Below are positions 10,732-22,691 of a stretch of 64,000 nt of DNA, piece by piece. Origin of the DNA: Panicum virgatum (taxonomy: Eukaryota > Streptophyta > Magnoliopsida > Poales > Poaceae). The notes below the pieces were generated by a model. The model did not search any database and was not told the origin of the DNA. It saw only the letters and a list, made by a program, of their open reading frames with translations. A program made the position numbers and the translations under genes. Each line of letters begins with the position of its first letter. Positions within the stretch are counted from its first letter, which is position 1. The stretch lies in the NCBI RefSeq assembly GCF_016808335.1, contig NC_053137.1, positions 8,234,506-8,298,505 of the forward strand, in the 5' to 3' direction.

Positions 10732-11996
10732 TGTAACAATCTGGCCTAGGAAAATAGCTAAGATCCACTCTACATCTACATATTGAGTGGACCACACTTA
10801 CTAATTAGCTCTCTTGCGTTTTCGTCCTCGCTTCACATAAAAGGTTGCAATAGGAGTTAACTAGCTTCCTCAGGCCACCTATTTAAGCCGGTCTAGCTCC
10901 TCTTGCCTAACCAATATGAGACTAAAGTTGCTCTCTCTAGCACCTTGCACACACACATGTGCACAAGGCCTATTTTGCCCCAACAGGCCTTTGGGCTGGG
11001 CTGTTACAACACACCCACCCTAAGGACTCGACGTCCTCATCGAGCTATCGAACCAGCTTACCCGAATAGGACACAGGTTCAGGATCGACTTTCTTGGCCA
11101 CGTCCGTACATCCAGTGCCGGCGCATGTGCCATACCGTGACCCCTACGGGTCCACGCGTCATGCGCACCATGCCCGCGCATCTGACCCGTACGCGCCCGT
11201 GACACAACGAAAGTTGGCTCTGATTACCAAATGTAACAGCCTGGCCTAGGAAAACAGCTAAGATTCACTCTACATATTGAGTGGACCACACTTACTAATT
11301 AGCTCTCTTGCGCTTTCATTTTCGCTTCACGCAAAAGGTTGCAACAAGATTTAACTAGCTTCCTCAGGCCTCCTATTTAAGTTGGTCTAGCTCCTCTTGC
11401 CTAACCAATATGAGACTAAAGTTGTTCTCTCTAGCACCTTGCACACATACATGTGCACAAGGCCTATTTTGCCCCAACAGGTCTTTGGACTGAGCTGTTA
11501 CAACACACCCACCCTAAGGACTCGACGTCCTCGTCGAGCTATCGAACCAGCTTACCCGAATAGGACACAGGTTCAGGATCGACTTTCCTGGCCACGTCCA
11601 TACATCCAGTACCAGCGCATGTGCCATACCGTGACCACTACGGGTCCACGCGTCATGCGCACCATGCCCGCGCATCTGACCCGTACGCACCCGTGACACA
11701 GTGAAAGTTGGCTCTGATTACCAAATGTAACAACCTGGCTTAGAAAAACAGCTAAGATTCACTCTACATATTGAGTGGATCACACTTACTAATTAACTCT
11801 CTTGCGCTTTCGTCCTCGCTTTACGCAAAAGGTTGCAACAGGAGTTAACTAGCTTCCTCAGGCCACCTATTTAAGCTGGCCTAGCTCCTCTTGCCTAACC
11901 AATATGGGACTAAAGTTGCTCTCTCTAGCACCTTGCACACACACATGTGCACAAGGCCTATTTTGGCCCAACAGGCCTTTGGGCTAGGCTGTTACA
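10732..11996 (-). mobile_element. TRIM retrotransposon as LTR-internal-LTR-internal-LTR
   Basis: Three LTR copies (10732-11008, 11232-11502, 11726-11996; about 271-277 bp) start TGTAACA and end TGTTACA on the plus strand. Two 223-bp internal domains (11009-11231, 11503-11725) separate them. Beside LTR2 and LTR3 the internal domain ends TTGGCTCTGATTACCAAA; its complement TGGTAATCAGAGCC is a one-base-insertion variant of the initiator-tRNA-Met primer site. That places the element on the minus strand. The complement of the other internal end is a purine-rich AGGGTGGGTGTG, fitting a polypurine tract. No protein is encoded, as expected for a TRIM moved in trans. No matching target duplication was found at the outer ends. 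Confidence 0.88.
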
Positions 11997-12001
11997 ACAT
12001 A

Positions 12002-12285
12002 TGTGACACCCCGGCCCAGGACTTAATACGATTAATAGGATACTCATACCAACAAGTTGCAACTTCTTTTTCGGAAGCAGATCTCCAAAGAACTCCAAGG
12101 TTAAGCGTGCTTGGCCCGGAGAAATTTGAGAATGGGTGACCGACCGGGAAGTTCCTCCCGGGTGCGCACGAGTGAGGACAAAGTGTGCAGAAAAGACTGG
12201 TATTGGTCTGTGAGGGCAGTCTATGTCCTATAAAGCAGCCAGATGTAAGCGGGCTCGGCTTCGGGGAGGTGGCAGTCTCTGTGCC
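12002..12285 (+). mobile_element. Cassandra-type LTR segment with 5S rRNA-like core
   Basis: It starts TGTGACACCCCGGCCC and contains a run strongly like plant 5S rRNA: AGAACTCC-AGGTTAAGCGTGCTTGG, then GGGTGACCGACCGGGAAGT. This includes the internal RNA polymerase III promoter region. A Cassandra LTR is a TRIM LTR built around 5S sequence. It matches the solo LTR at 50834-51113 to about GGTGGC near 12285, after which the sequences diverge. It follows the TRIM array by five bases. Confidence 0.8.
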
Positions 12286-15200
12286 ACGTCCGTGCGTCTA
12301 GTGCCAACGGCGCATCCCAGATGCCCGCGCACTGACCCGCCACGCGCTCGTGCACATGCCAGTGGCATCTGCGCCCCCACGCGCCCGTGCTCATGCCTCC
12401 GCACTTACGCCCGCCGGAGCACCGTCGCCGCTGCCCTTGCTTCAAGCCGGCGAGCCCCCTCCCGGCCTCCCCAACTCCGTCCGAGCATACCCCGGGGTAG
12501 CCCTCGACCTCCTCTATCTTCTTCCCCATCGGGCCCTCGCCGCCAGCGACCACAGGGGCCGGATTTCGGCCATTCACCGGCTCCCCTGCTCCAAGTCCGG
12601 CCAGGGGCTGGATTGCAAGCCCTCAAATCTTCCCAAGGGCCTCTGTGCAAAGTCTCGTTTTCTTTTCTTTTTGTTTCCAAAAATAGTAAACTTGTAAATT
12701 TGGTTATAAATCATAGAAAAATCAGAAAAATGCAAACTCAACTATTGTGGAATCTTTGCAAATAGATCTACAACTTTTGTTACATGCACTTTTTCATTTG
12801 CTCAATAGTTTTTGCTTTATTTAAAATACAAAGAATAGGTAGCTTTTATTTGTATCTCAAGTTCTATGCATGTTCTAGAAGCCATCTTTGGCCAGTGAGT
12901 TAGACACTAGAAGTATAGCTTTGTGTAAGAGTTTCATAGTCAGTTATCATGCCTAGCTATAAGTTTATTTAGGTCTTGCTTTATGCCTAGGTTAAATAGA
13001 TTTATTTATTCAAGTTGTTATGCTATGTTTCTTCAGCTGCAAATTCTACAGTATATCTATACCATGGTATAGTTGCAGTAGAAAATTTTTGGAACTTTTT
13101 AGTTAAGTGTAACTGGCCCAACAAATTAATAGCATGAGTAAATGTGCTAATTCAAAAAACATAGTTCCTGCAGATATAAAATTCTAATAATTTTTCTATT
13201 GGTTAACCTTGAGTATAAAACCATGCTGGTAAAAGATGAGGCTCTGGAACTTTATATAACTGTCTGTGGAATTTAGTTTTGATTCATGCAGCTATATATT
13301 GTGCTATTTTCCATGCCTTGTGTACTGCTTAGTTTAATCTGAATTTTTTTTCAGTAGCTTTAAAATGGTATCGTAGACACTCAGTGAAAATTTCACAACT
13401 ATTACTTGCATAGTTTGCTCTGTACAAATTAATCATGCTTCTAGCAGTGGCTATGTAAAATGTTTTTCCTATTTATTCTGCTGCATGAAAGTAGCCGAAA
13501 TTTTTACAGTAATATGATGATTAAGTTTTGCATCCTGTGTAAAAAATTTCATGACCAGAGGATGTGTGTAACTTTGAATTTTGATTTATTCTTGTTTAAC
13601 TAGTGTGAGTAAAAGTACTTGAGTTGCATGAATGAATAAAAGTTTTGAAGCTCAACCCTAGTGTCCTTTAGGAACTAAATCATTTAGATAATACTCGATA
13701 AACGATTGCCCAATGTTTTATATATGAGATGCTTAACAACTGAACTTGAGTTGTTGGATTACAACTCTATAGTGAATCAAATTAAGTTTGTTACCATCAC
13801 CACAACTTATGCATGTGCATTTCATATAGAATCGACGACTCTCGCTGACAGAATGTACGAGCTGGTGCCGGAGTCCAAGAGTGAGCAGCGTGAAGCTCAA
13901 GTGAATCTAACTGAAGCCACTGAAGACCCGAACCAAGTTTTGGAAGAGCCCAAGACTAGCTACGCTCAGGAAGGCAAGCCCCGAAACATGACCTATTACT
14001 TTCAACCTTATGCCACTTATTGTTTCTATATACTTATGCATTTAAATTTATAGGAGTTGACTGAAACCTTAGTTGCATGATCCTAGGTACCTATGTTTGG
14101 ACACTAGTATGTGTAGGTCGCTAGATAGCTATGCTACTGATTCGGTAGAAGTCGAGTGATTTCATGTCACTCGCGAGCTTATAGGAGTTGAATATCTACT
14201 GCATACTGCAATCATAAGGTCCATGGCGGGGCTATGGTAATTGTTGATGCCCCGTCTATTTAGTGAAAAATGTTAAGGCCGTAGTGTGTGGTAGTAGCGG
14301 TTAAGCGTTTGAACATACTAACCACATGCCGAGAAATATGGTAATCGGTAAGGTTAAGTACCTGATGGAACCTGCCGTGGAACATACTCCCCACTGATTG
14401 GTCTTTATTCACGCACGGGTGCAGGGCACCCCAGGGCGGTGGGCCTGTTCCATGCCCGGGGAAAAAGGGGAAAAGTCACGTGGGTAACTTCATTCCCCCA
14501 TGTGTGTGTTTAGGTCTGCCTGGCCAGGTTAACAAATTCGATTTGAATCATCCGTTTCTCGCGGTTATTGAGATTGCTTAACCCTTTTGCCATATAGAGT
14601 AAGAAGTGGAACAATGATGATGATGAATATGGTTGAATGATGAAAAATAATTGTTTTTTACCATGTATGCTATTGGATAGATACTCATTTAGAATGGTTA
14701 GATGAACTAGAATTTTTAAGCTAAAATCTGAAATTAAGGATTTACTCTTAGTTGCTTCTCGGCGAAACAAATCCCTCCAGCAAAAGCCTTGCATGTCTAG
14801 GTAGTGGGCTAAGTATACCCATAGTCGGGTAAGCCTTGCTGAGTATTAGTGTACTCAGCCTTGCTTGTGGCTCAACTTTATTTTCAGGTGATACGTTTGA
14901 AGATCAGATAGCTAGCTTGATTTGGCCATGTACTTGGTCGGTGGAGTGGGATCCGACTCCAGCCAACGATGACAATGCCGAGTGATGTTATGTACGGGCT
15001 TCATCATGACATCTAGTATCGTCGTTTAGAACTTGCTTTATTTCCGCTGCAGTTGAACTCTGAATTACTTTCAATTTGAATTTCAAGTACCTTTTTGAGA
15101 TTTCAAACTTGGTTTGTAATATTTAAGTTAAGACTCTGTGATGTAAGAATTTGTGAAATGTTGTACTCTCTGGACTCACCTTCGTGTGAGTTGCATGTAA

Positions 15201-15355
15201 AGCTTTGGGTTTCAATCGCAGCTCATGTGGTTTCATCGGGACTTTACCCGACTGGACTGTCGGATTACTCCGTTTGAAGTGCGTGTTAGCCGGAATTACC
15301 TTTAGAGTGATGGTTAGCGCACTTGAGCCGGATTAATTCAGGCGGTTCTGCCACA
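12286..15355 (+). mobile_element. Large Gypsy-type LTR (Tekay/chromovirus-like), 5' end rearranged
   Basis: This is long non-coding sequence ending GGCGGTTCTGCCACA at 15355. It includes the motif TTGCTGAGTATTAGTGTACT (near 14839), close to the reverse complement of a stretch in the LTR at 32877-36146; it is shared by large Tekay-like LTRs. The first ~90 bp (CCACGTCCGTGCGTCTAGTG) resemble the TRIM internal domain (CCACGTCCGTACATCCAGTG), so the left junction is chimeric. No coding domain and no partner LTR lie in the window. Confidence 0.6.
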
Positions 15356-16607
15356 CGCGCGGCGAAGTAGGCGAGGCGGGCGGGGCGGGTGGCCAGCGGC
15401 GGCGGCAAGGTAGGGGGAGAGAGGAAGGGAAAGGAGGAAGCTAGAATTTGGATATATCCAAGGGCTGAGATTGTTTGCACGAATTTTAAACATTGGAAGT
15501 GGGGAGAAAAAATTTTGGAAGATGTATAAAATTGGTGGAGGAAGACGGCCTAGTATGTTTGTTTGGGCCGGAAGGGGATGGTAAAGTGGGGGCAATTTTA
15601 GCCTAGGCGCACGCTCCTACACTTTTAGGCCTGCTAAGTAAGCCCATAGTGCAATGGACCAAAGTCGCAGCCCACCCAATCTACAGCCCACAAACGCCTT
15701 TGCGGGCCCAAAAATGGTCTCCGGGAGGTCTCGCGCCTGGTTTTAGGCCTGTTCAGTTGCTCTAATAAGAGCTGGCTGGGCTGGGAACGGAACGGCTGGC
15801 CGTTCGGCAGTTAGTCGGCGGCGTTAGATGGACTGATTAATAAATGCGGGGTGTGGTTTGTTTCGGCCTTCCTCCCATATTACGCCCACTCGCGCTGCGT
15901 ACACAGATCGCTGTCATGTCTCACTGACATCAGGGGTCTGCCGGCCGCGCGCCACTCCCAGGACGCCACGTGTGCGCGGGGTGGGGCGGTCCGTGTGCGC
16001 GTAGAGTCTCGAGGCGCTGCCAGGTCTTCCATGCTACGCGGGCACGCGGCAGCCAGCCGAACGGTGCCCAGACCCTGCGCACCAACCTCCGTTCCTACCA
16101 GCCAACCCAGCGGATTTAGTGCATCCGAACAGGAAGTTCAGGGTGGAAACGAATCCGGTTTTCGACTTCAGAGAGGAAACGTGAACTCACCCTAAAGTTC
16201 AGCGCAAAAATAAAGGGGTATTTCCTGTGTGTGGCTGGACTTTTATCAAATCTCGGTTTTCTTTTTGCACGAAATATTCACCTCTGATGCCTATGATTTC
16301 CATAGTAGTAGTAAAAGGGATGACATATCTATTTGATAATGAATATAAAAAATAATAAATAAATAGGACACCATAAGGCGTCATTCAAATTGAAGTGAAT
16401 AATGGTGTGCTGAGAAAATGGTGAGTCACTCTAAGGTCTCTAACGGAACTATCTTCGCTTCCTCTGAAGAAGAAATAAATCTTCTTTTTTCTTCAGCGCG
16501 AAAGAAATATATCTTGTAACAAGGGACTATCATGTCTTGAACTTGAACGTACTCGCCATTTTCGCAGCATTAAGGAAAGAGTCAAATGACCCTTTCCGAG
16601 GGTAGAG
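15356..16607. other. No gene recognised
   Basis: A GC-rich block (15356-15420) is followed by mixed sequence, including a GC-rich patch at about 15930-16100. Open frames are short. GGCCTGTTC near 15747 and GAACAGG near 16128 form a weak inverted pair that is insufficient to call an element. Confidence 0.4.
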
Positions 16608-16615
16608 GCTGGGTT

Positions 16616-16761
16616 CAGTGGCGGAGCTTGATCGAACAATGAGGGAGGCCACTCTTCTGCTATAGTAATGAATAGTATCAAAATCACTGTTCATCTAGTG
16701 TAAAATTTGCAAATACAGGGGGGCCATGGCCCCCTTTGGCCCTAATGAAGCTCCGCCTATG
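16616..16761. mobile_element. hAT-type MITE, 146 bp, 8-bp TSD
   Basis: CAGTGGCGGAGCTT at the left is mirrored by AAGCTCCGCCTATG at the right. The 8-bp duplication GCTGGGTT lies at 16608-16615 and 16762-16769. There is no coding capacity. Confidence 0.93.
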
Positions 16762-16778
16762 GCTGGGTTAGCCCCAGG

Positions 16779-17189
16779 CAGTGGCGGGCTCAGGATTTAG
16801 GAGGTTGGTATTCGAAATTTCAAGTAGCGTAAAAAAATTGACAGCTCAAAGTACATATTAGTAGTGCATAATTGAGTACTGATTGTACAAATTGCTTATA
16901 ATTTGACATTATTCATCATATAAAGTCAGGGAGAAGAGGCTCCAGTGGGCTGTGTGGGGGGGGGGGGGGGGGTTAGGGCCATTAGTGGGCTGTGGGGAGC
17001 AGGTTTAGACCCATTATTAGTGGGCTGTTTTGGGGGGCTGTTTGTCCCATTTTAAGAAAAAATGTGGTCTGAATGTTATTTTCTCAATTTTTTCAATACA
17101 TATATATATGTATATGATTATATATACTTGATTTTTTTAAATAATTGATATTCAATGAATACCATTGAATATCGGGTGGGCCCGCCCCT
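16779..17189. mobile_element. hAT-type MITE, ~411 bp, with a G homopolymer
   Basis: It begins CAGTGGCGGGCTCAGG and ends GGTGGGCCCGCCCCT(G). The duplication GCCCCAGG is at 16771-16778 and 17190-17197, with a one-base ambiguity at the right end. A run of about 18 G residues lies near 16957, followed by repeated GTGGGCTGT motifs. Confidence 0.85.
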
Positions 17190-17197
17190 GCCCCAGG

Positions 17198-18229
17198 TTC
17201 TTTGGAACGTTATGACTCTTTACTCCCCGAGAGCAACAAATTGAGTGATTTATTTTTCTCTTGTGTGGCAAAAAAAAAAGAGAGTCACCCAACTTGTCCT
17301 TCCGCTGTCAAAAACTCGCCCACAATGATCGTAGCATTGCACACGGTCAAATTGGAGGCTTGGTCCGGGTTTATCTTGTCCTTCCTCAGTTCCTCTGTCC
17401 AAATTGGAGGCATGTATGGAGGCTTGGTCAGTACTCAGTAGAAGATGTGGCGGGCGGCCGTGGCGTGCCGAGTCACCTGCACGAGAGAAGTACTCAGCGG
17501 CAAGTGAGCAACCCTCGTCGTGTGCCCGGAACTTGAACTCTCGTCTTCTTCAGTTCCCCCTCCCTTGCTTAGTCGCTTAACATGGCTGGCCGGCACGCGC
17601 AGACCAAGCGCCGGTGATAATTAGTAAGCAGCAGCAGCAGCCGCGCTGATGTCGACTCATCTCCCGCTCCAAAGTTGAAGAGTTTGTAATGGCAGGAATT
17701 CAAAAAAATCCTAATATTTTCAGTCAAGAGCATGCCGGAAAAGTACACAGGATGTAATGCAAGGAAAATAAAACTACATAAGTTTCTGTCCCTGAGTCCC
17801 TCGCTATATTCTAGTAGCCTAATTCATATGTAATTGTCCCTCAAAAAAAATTCGTATGTAATTGTTTTCTTCTCATTGCTTTGATGCTCTTACTACTTTT
17901 CTAGTATTCATAGTTCATATTTTTTTGCTTCGTGATTAGTTTTGATCCCCTGTCGAATCTTGAGACATTCCAAGCCTGCAATACCTTGCTTTTTGCGATG
18001 AAATTATTGATACATGAGATTTCTGTAGTTTTACTTTTTGCAATGAAATTATTGATACATGATTTGTAAATAAGTTTGGTCAAAGTTTGCCAAGTTTGAT
18101 TTAGGACAAAACTAATATGACATGTAAATAAAAACAGAGAGAGTACCATGCCTTAGTCTTCAGGTTTGTTTGTGTCAAATTACCCAAAGTGCAACTGACG
18201 AAGAAAAGATAACAAATGCATCTCATCAC
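17198..18229. other. No gene recognised; half of a Stowaway-like end near 18060-18136
   Basis: A short duplication (TGCRATGAAATTATTGATACATGA, written here in IUPAC, at about 17992-18014 and 18039-18062) and a segment ending TTTGGTCAAAG...ACATGTAAATAAAAAC resemble one end of a Stowaway MITE, like the complete element at 63123-63379. The opposite end was not found. Confidence 0.4.
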
Positions 18230-18631
18230 AGCAATAGATGTTTCTGATTTGCAGTCATCCAGAATTCCAGACAAGAGCTGATTTCCCACAAGAAGTTACA
18301 GATCCTGGTTGAAAAGAAAAAAAGGCCCTTGGAACAACTTTGGTTCTTCATAAACTCTGTTCTTGTGTTGTCTGAATCTTTAGAGCAGGTAGTTTCCAAG
18401 AATTCTTCAGACTCATTTTGCAGATGTCTCTCCATCAGTTGCAGCAATCTGAATCCCAGACTAGACTGACAGCAGCTATGTTATTTGAAAGACTGAAACT
18501 CTGCTCTGTGTCATGTAAAATTTTGAAAAATACTAAATAAGGCTCAGATGAATAAGGCTCAGATGAATTACATGACATACTATTGAATATTCAAAGAGAA
18601 CCTCCAAAAGAGGGAATATAGAAGAAGAAAT

Positions 18632-18751
18632 GTAATTGCCATACTAGACTCAGATGAAGAATGCATGAAAGCCAAGAGCCTTACTGCAAGGAAAAGAATA
18701 TGTACAGTAGAAGATTCAGACGAAGAAAAAGAGCAAGCTAACCATGAGGAG
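18632..18751 (+). other. Exon-like fragment (acidic, DSDEE motifs)
   Basis: A 40-codon open stretch reads VIAILDSDEE, then RKRICTVEDSDEEKE and QANHEE, with a donor-like GAG|GTATTG at its end. Acidic DSDEE repeats are common in nuclear proteins. There is no upstream start or conserved domain, so this is at most a relic exon. Confidence 0.25.
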
Positions 18752-20076
18752 GTATTGAAACAAACATATATTCTGCATTTACCTCATTTATAAATATGTT
18801 TCTGTACCTCTAAAATAATTCCTAATTTTACAAAATATATATTGGCAATGTTCAGATCATATATACTTCATATATGTTAGCTGATACTACAATGTTATGT
18901 TAAATTTTTGTAGAAAGAGGACCCAGGTGAGTTTGATAACATGTAATTCAGGGGAAAAAACTAGCCACACGGCTTGCACCAGGACATCGCAGTGGCCGTG
19001 GGGCTAATGGCTTCCACTTCGCTCGCCGGCATCAGCGTCCTCACCGGCACTAATCCATGCGATGTCCACGCCCACGGCGGCGAGGCAGTAGCAACCGCAG
19101 CGCCGCCTTGCCGGGCTCGCGTCGCGGAGCGCCTGGCATGCCACGGCGGCGATGCTTTCGAGCTGGGAGGCGCGTGTGTCGGCGCTGCACCTGGAGCCGC
19201 AGCTGCTGGTACGGGTGGGGAGGCTCTCGAGCCGTCTCCATGGCTGCCCTCGCCGCCTCGAAGCTGGCCGGCAGGCGGCGCTGGCCTCCCCTCGCCACGG
19301 CGGCACGGCCAGGGGCGGACGGTGTCTCGCCCACCGACCAGGGGTGGACGGTATTCATTTACCGTCCACCCCGGGTCTGTAAGCCGTTCAATCTCCAATC
19401 AACGGCTGAGATTAAGCAAGGGAGGCCGAGTAAAGGCGGGACGTTGACTGGACCGAGTGCTTAGGCGCCCTCTCGTCGTCCCGCCGCGCGCACGCGCTGC
19501 TTCGCCAGCGTCTCCATCCGCCGCCGTCCGCCGCCGGCGAGCTCCGGAGGGCCGAGCGAGGTTTGCATGAACGCGCACGCTCGATTACCAATTAATTAGC
19601 TCTCAAGCAGCTTCGCTCCGGCCGCCCTCCGGCTTAACGTCGGCAGGTCTACGGACAGGAGCTCATCAATGAAGCTGTAACTCGGGAAACCAAACCATGG
19701 CGGCGCGTGTCCGTGTCCTTGTCTCCTTGATGGGCACGAATTTAATCTTCGGGTGTTTCGTCGTCACGCATGCATCTCTACCGCGATGCCGATGGCCACT
19801 TGCTCTGAAGTCTGAACAAAGCCATGGAACGGAGGCATCGAAGTCTGAACATATACAGGCATCTCTCACACCCTGACTCGAACTCAACTGTGCTTGTTTG
19901 CTGTCTGCAAACGCACGTCATTCAGCGTTTTCTGGTTCCGTCAGGCCCTGATTGTGCTCCTGCAAATTCTTATCTTCTTTGAATTAGATGGGCACTGGCT
20001 CTTCTACTTCTACTTTGCGCATGTTGCTGCAAAAGTTCAGTGTCAAACTAGTTCAGTTTTATCCAGTCCACAAGGT

Positions 20077-21369
20077 GAGCATCTCCAACAGGTTGGCTAA
20101 AAATCCTAGCTAAATGAAGAGGTAAAGAACAAGCTAAAAAAATAAAAAGCTTCTCTAGGGACGGGGGAACCAACAGCCTCTCCAATTGAACTCTCTAAAT
20201 CAACTTCAACCTCTCTCCCTCGGACTCCTTGTCGGCGTTCGGCGACACCGCGCGGCGGCGAGGGAACGGAGGCTCCAGGCGGCGCCACGCCGCCTGCGGC
20301 CCCAACCAAGAAGACAGCCGTGAGGGAGGGGCGCAGGCGCGGCCGCCAGAGGCCGCGCCGGATAGGCCCGCCCGGCCATGGCCACGTCGCTCGGCCGGCC
20401 GCCACGCCGCGAGGGGGACCCGCCGTTGGCCGCGCCGGCTTGGCCGCCCGGCCATGGCCGCGTCGCTCGGCCGGCCGCCGCACCGCGCCGTTGCGAGGGA
20501 ACCCGCCGCGAGGGGCCTCGGCCGGCTGCCGCGCCGCGCCGCCGTGAGGTCCCGATTCGATTTGCTATGCAGAGGAAGGCACACATGGCCACACAGCCAT
20601 CGCTGCAGTCGAGCGACAGCACGAGCCCCAAGCAAGAGCGGGACCGGCAGGCCGCCGTCGAGCCCAAGCAGCTCCGACCCGTCCGCTCCTCCGCGGCGGC
20701 TGTGGCGAAGGAGTCCAACAAGCCGGTGTCGTCGTTCCTCTGCCCCACCGTGAGCTTGTCGCTGCGCGGGGCCCGCTGGACAACGCGCCGCCGTGAGGGT
20801 GGCCGCAACTGCAACACCAGAGGAAGAAGACGAGCCGGTGACCAACACGGTGGAAGAAAAGGTCGTCGAAGAGACAAAGGCCCAGGAGAGGCAACAAGAA
20901 GAGCAAACAAACGCCAATGCGTGGGGGCCGGCGGTGCTACTCCCGCTTGACCCGTGAACTCTAGCAGTAGCGCCCGTGCGGCCTCGGCCTCGACTTCGCC
21001 GCCGGGCATCATCCGACTTGAGGCGCGGCAAGAACTCGAGCTAGCGGAACGATAGGGGGCGGACAGCGGTGAGGTGGAGCGACGTCAGGCCGGACAGGGC
21101 AGGGTAGGCGGCGAGCAGCACGGCGTCGGCGTCCCAAGCCGGAGTAGCAATGACGGGAGGGCAGGATGGATGCGCACAAAGCGCGGGAAGGAGGCCCGCG
21201 CACGGGATGGCGAGCGGGACTCCCCCTGCAAAGAAGCCGAGCGAAGGGGTCGGGTTGGCGAGGCGGAAACAGTAGCGAGTCGGAAATAGAGTCTCTTGGA
21301 TGCAGTTTTCACAGGGAATTTTCATTTTTACCTAATTTAAAGGATATACAAAGGCTGTTGGAGTTGCTC
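20077..21369. mobile_element. Mutator-like non-autonomous element (Pack-MULE-like)
   Basis: Ends GAGCATCTCCAACAGG and GCTGTTGGAGTTGCTC are an inverted pair of the type common in grass MULEs. The interior (20220-21040) is strongly GC-rich, including an imperfect ~80-bp direct duplication (about 20362-20515). Plus-strand coding traces read SDSTSPKQERD and ESNKPVSSFLCP; in another frame they read EEEDEPVTNTVEEK and WGPAVLLPLDP followed by a stop, so a captured, frame-broken gene fragment is likely. No 9-bp target duplication was found. Confidence 0.6.
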
Positions 21370-22691
21370 TATATAGTGAACATGTCTTTCAATCTCTACT
21401 GACTAAAGGTTCCAGGCTTATTTCTAGTCGGCAGTCGTCGCAAGCACATGTTCACTGCTTAATAAGACCATGGATCGCAGTTGGCATGTTTCTATTGATC
21501 AAGACAGGATTTAGTTTTCCACAAACATTTGCACATTATGGTTTTAGAAAAGAGCTCTTGCAAACAACTTTGCTTCTTCATAAACTCTGCAGTTTTGCGT
21601 TGTCTGAATCAATTAGAGCACGCAGTTTTCAGGAATTGTTCAGTTGGCATGCTTGTACGGGGACTCATTTTTTCACGAATCCCAGGCCAACATCAACTAT
21701 GTTATCTGAAACTACGCTTTACTGTCACGTTGATGCCCAACTTCTAATCCCTGAAAAAGCTACCAGTCCACCACAGCTTGCACAAGGACTTCGCAGTGGC
21801 AATGGGCTCCCCTTCGCTGGCCGCCGGCGACACACCAGCTTCAATCCATGCTGCTCACCCGCGGCCGCCACAGCTTGCACAAGGATCCCGGCCATGCGCC
21901 AGCGCGGCGACGCCACGCCAACGACGCCGTTCGCCTCACCGCCTCCTACCTCGATCGCCGCGGCGCGCACCCCGGCAGCGTCACACCACCTCGGCCAAGA
22001 CTGAAGACCTATACCGCGGCGACGCTGCTTCCGAGCTACGAGGTGCCTGTCGCCGACGCCGCTACTGGCAGGGGGTGGGGAGGCTCTCGGCTCCCCGCCA
22101 TGGCTTTCCTCGCCGCCTCGGCGTCTCGCAGCATACCGGCGGGCGGAGCTGGCCTCGCCTCGCCGCGACCAAAGCTGGACGGTGTTTCATCCACCGACCG
22201 GGGCTGGACGGTATCACTCATGGTGGCTGTGAGCCGTTCGATTCGAAACCGATAGCCGAGATTAAGCAAGGAGACCCCAGCACAAACAGGACTTGGAGCG
22301 CTCATCAGATGCCATCTGCTCCGCCGGCCTCTCCGCCGCCCTTCGGCGAGCTCCGATCCCGGACTAGATTATGTTCAGTGCTAGGTGCAGTCATCCTGCC
22401 GCTCTGATTCGCCGCTGTCCGGCGACGGCGAGCCCCGGAGGCCGAGGACGCCACAAAATAAAGCACGGGCAGATGCCGAGGCAGAAATTCAGAGCTCGAG
22501 TGCAAAAGAGCTCTTCTGAATTTCCTCAATGATTCAGTGCTCAAGCATGCCAAGAGTGCTTCTTCAGTTCCAGCACTACCAATCAGCGTTAATTTTGCTA
22601 CTCCGGATGAAACTCCAGCAACCAAAAGAAAACAAAAATAAATGTGAATTACTCCAGCTTCCAGGCTAAGCAGTGGTATGAGCCTAAGCAC

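Noticed and set aside
10478..11996. CRISPR-like array
   Set aside because: The 22-mers are contiguous without spacers, and the following repeats are LTRs with internal domains. This is a plant nuclear sequence.
12030..12170. 5S rRNA gene (also at 50870-51003)
   Set aside because: The similarity is patchy, with diverged 5' part and spacers, and lies in TG..CA LTRs of the Cassandra type; not a genuine 5S gene or array.
15747..16134. TIR element with GGCCTGTTC / GAACAGG ends
   Set aside because: The match is only about nine bases, and no target duplication fits.
17590..17645. Remnant 5' UTR of another At4g14100-like copy (AGACCAAGCGCCGGTGATAA)
   Set aside because: Similarity to the sequence before gene 1 is limited to about 20 bases, and no coding remnant follows.
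20195..21031. 278-codon minus-strand open frame
   Set aside because: Composition-driven frame inside the GC-rich core of a MULE-like element; the more protein-like traces are on the plus strand in broken frames.
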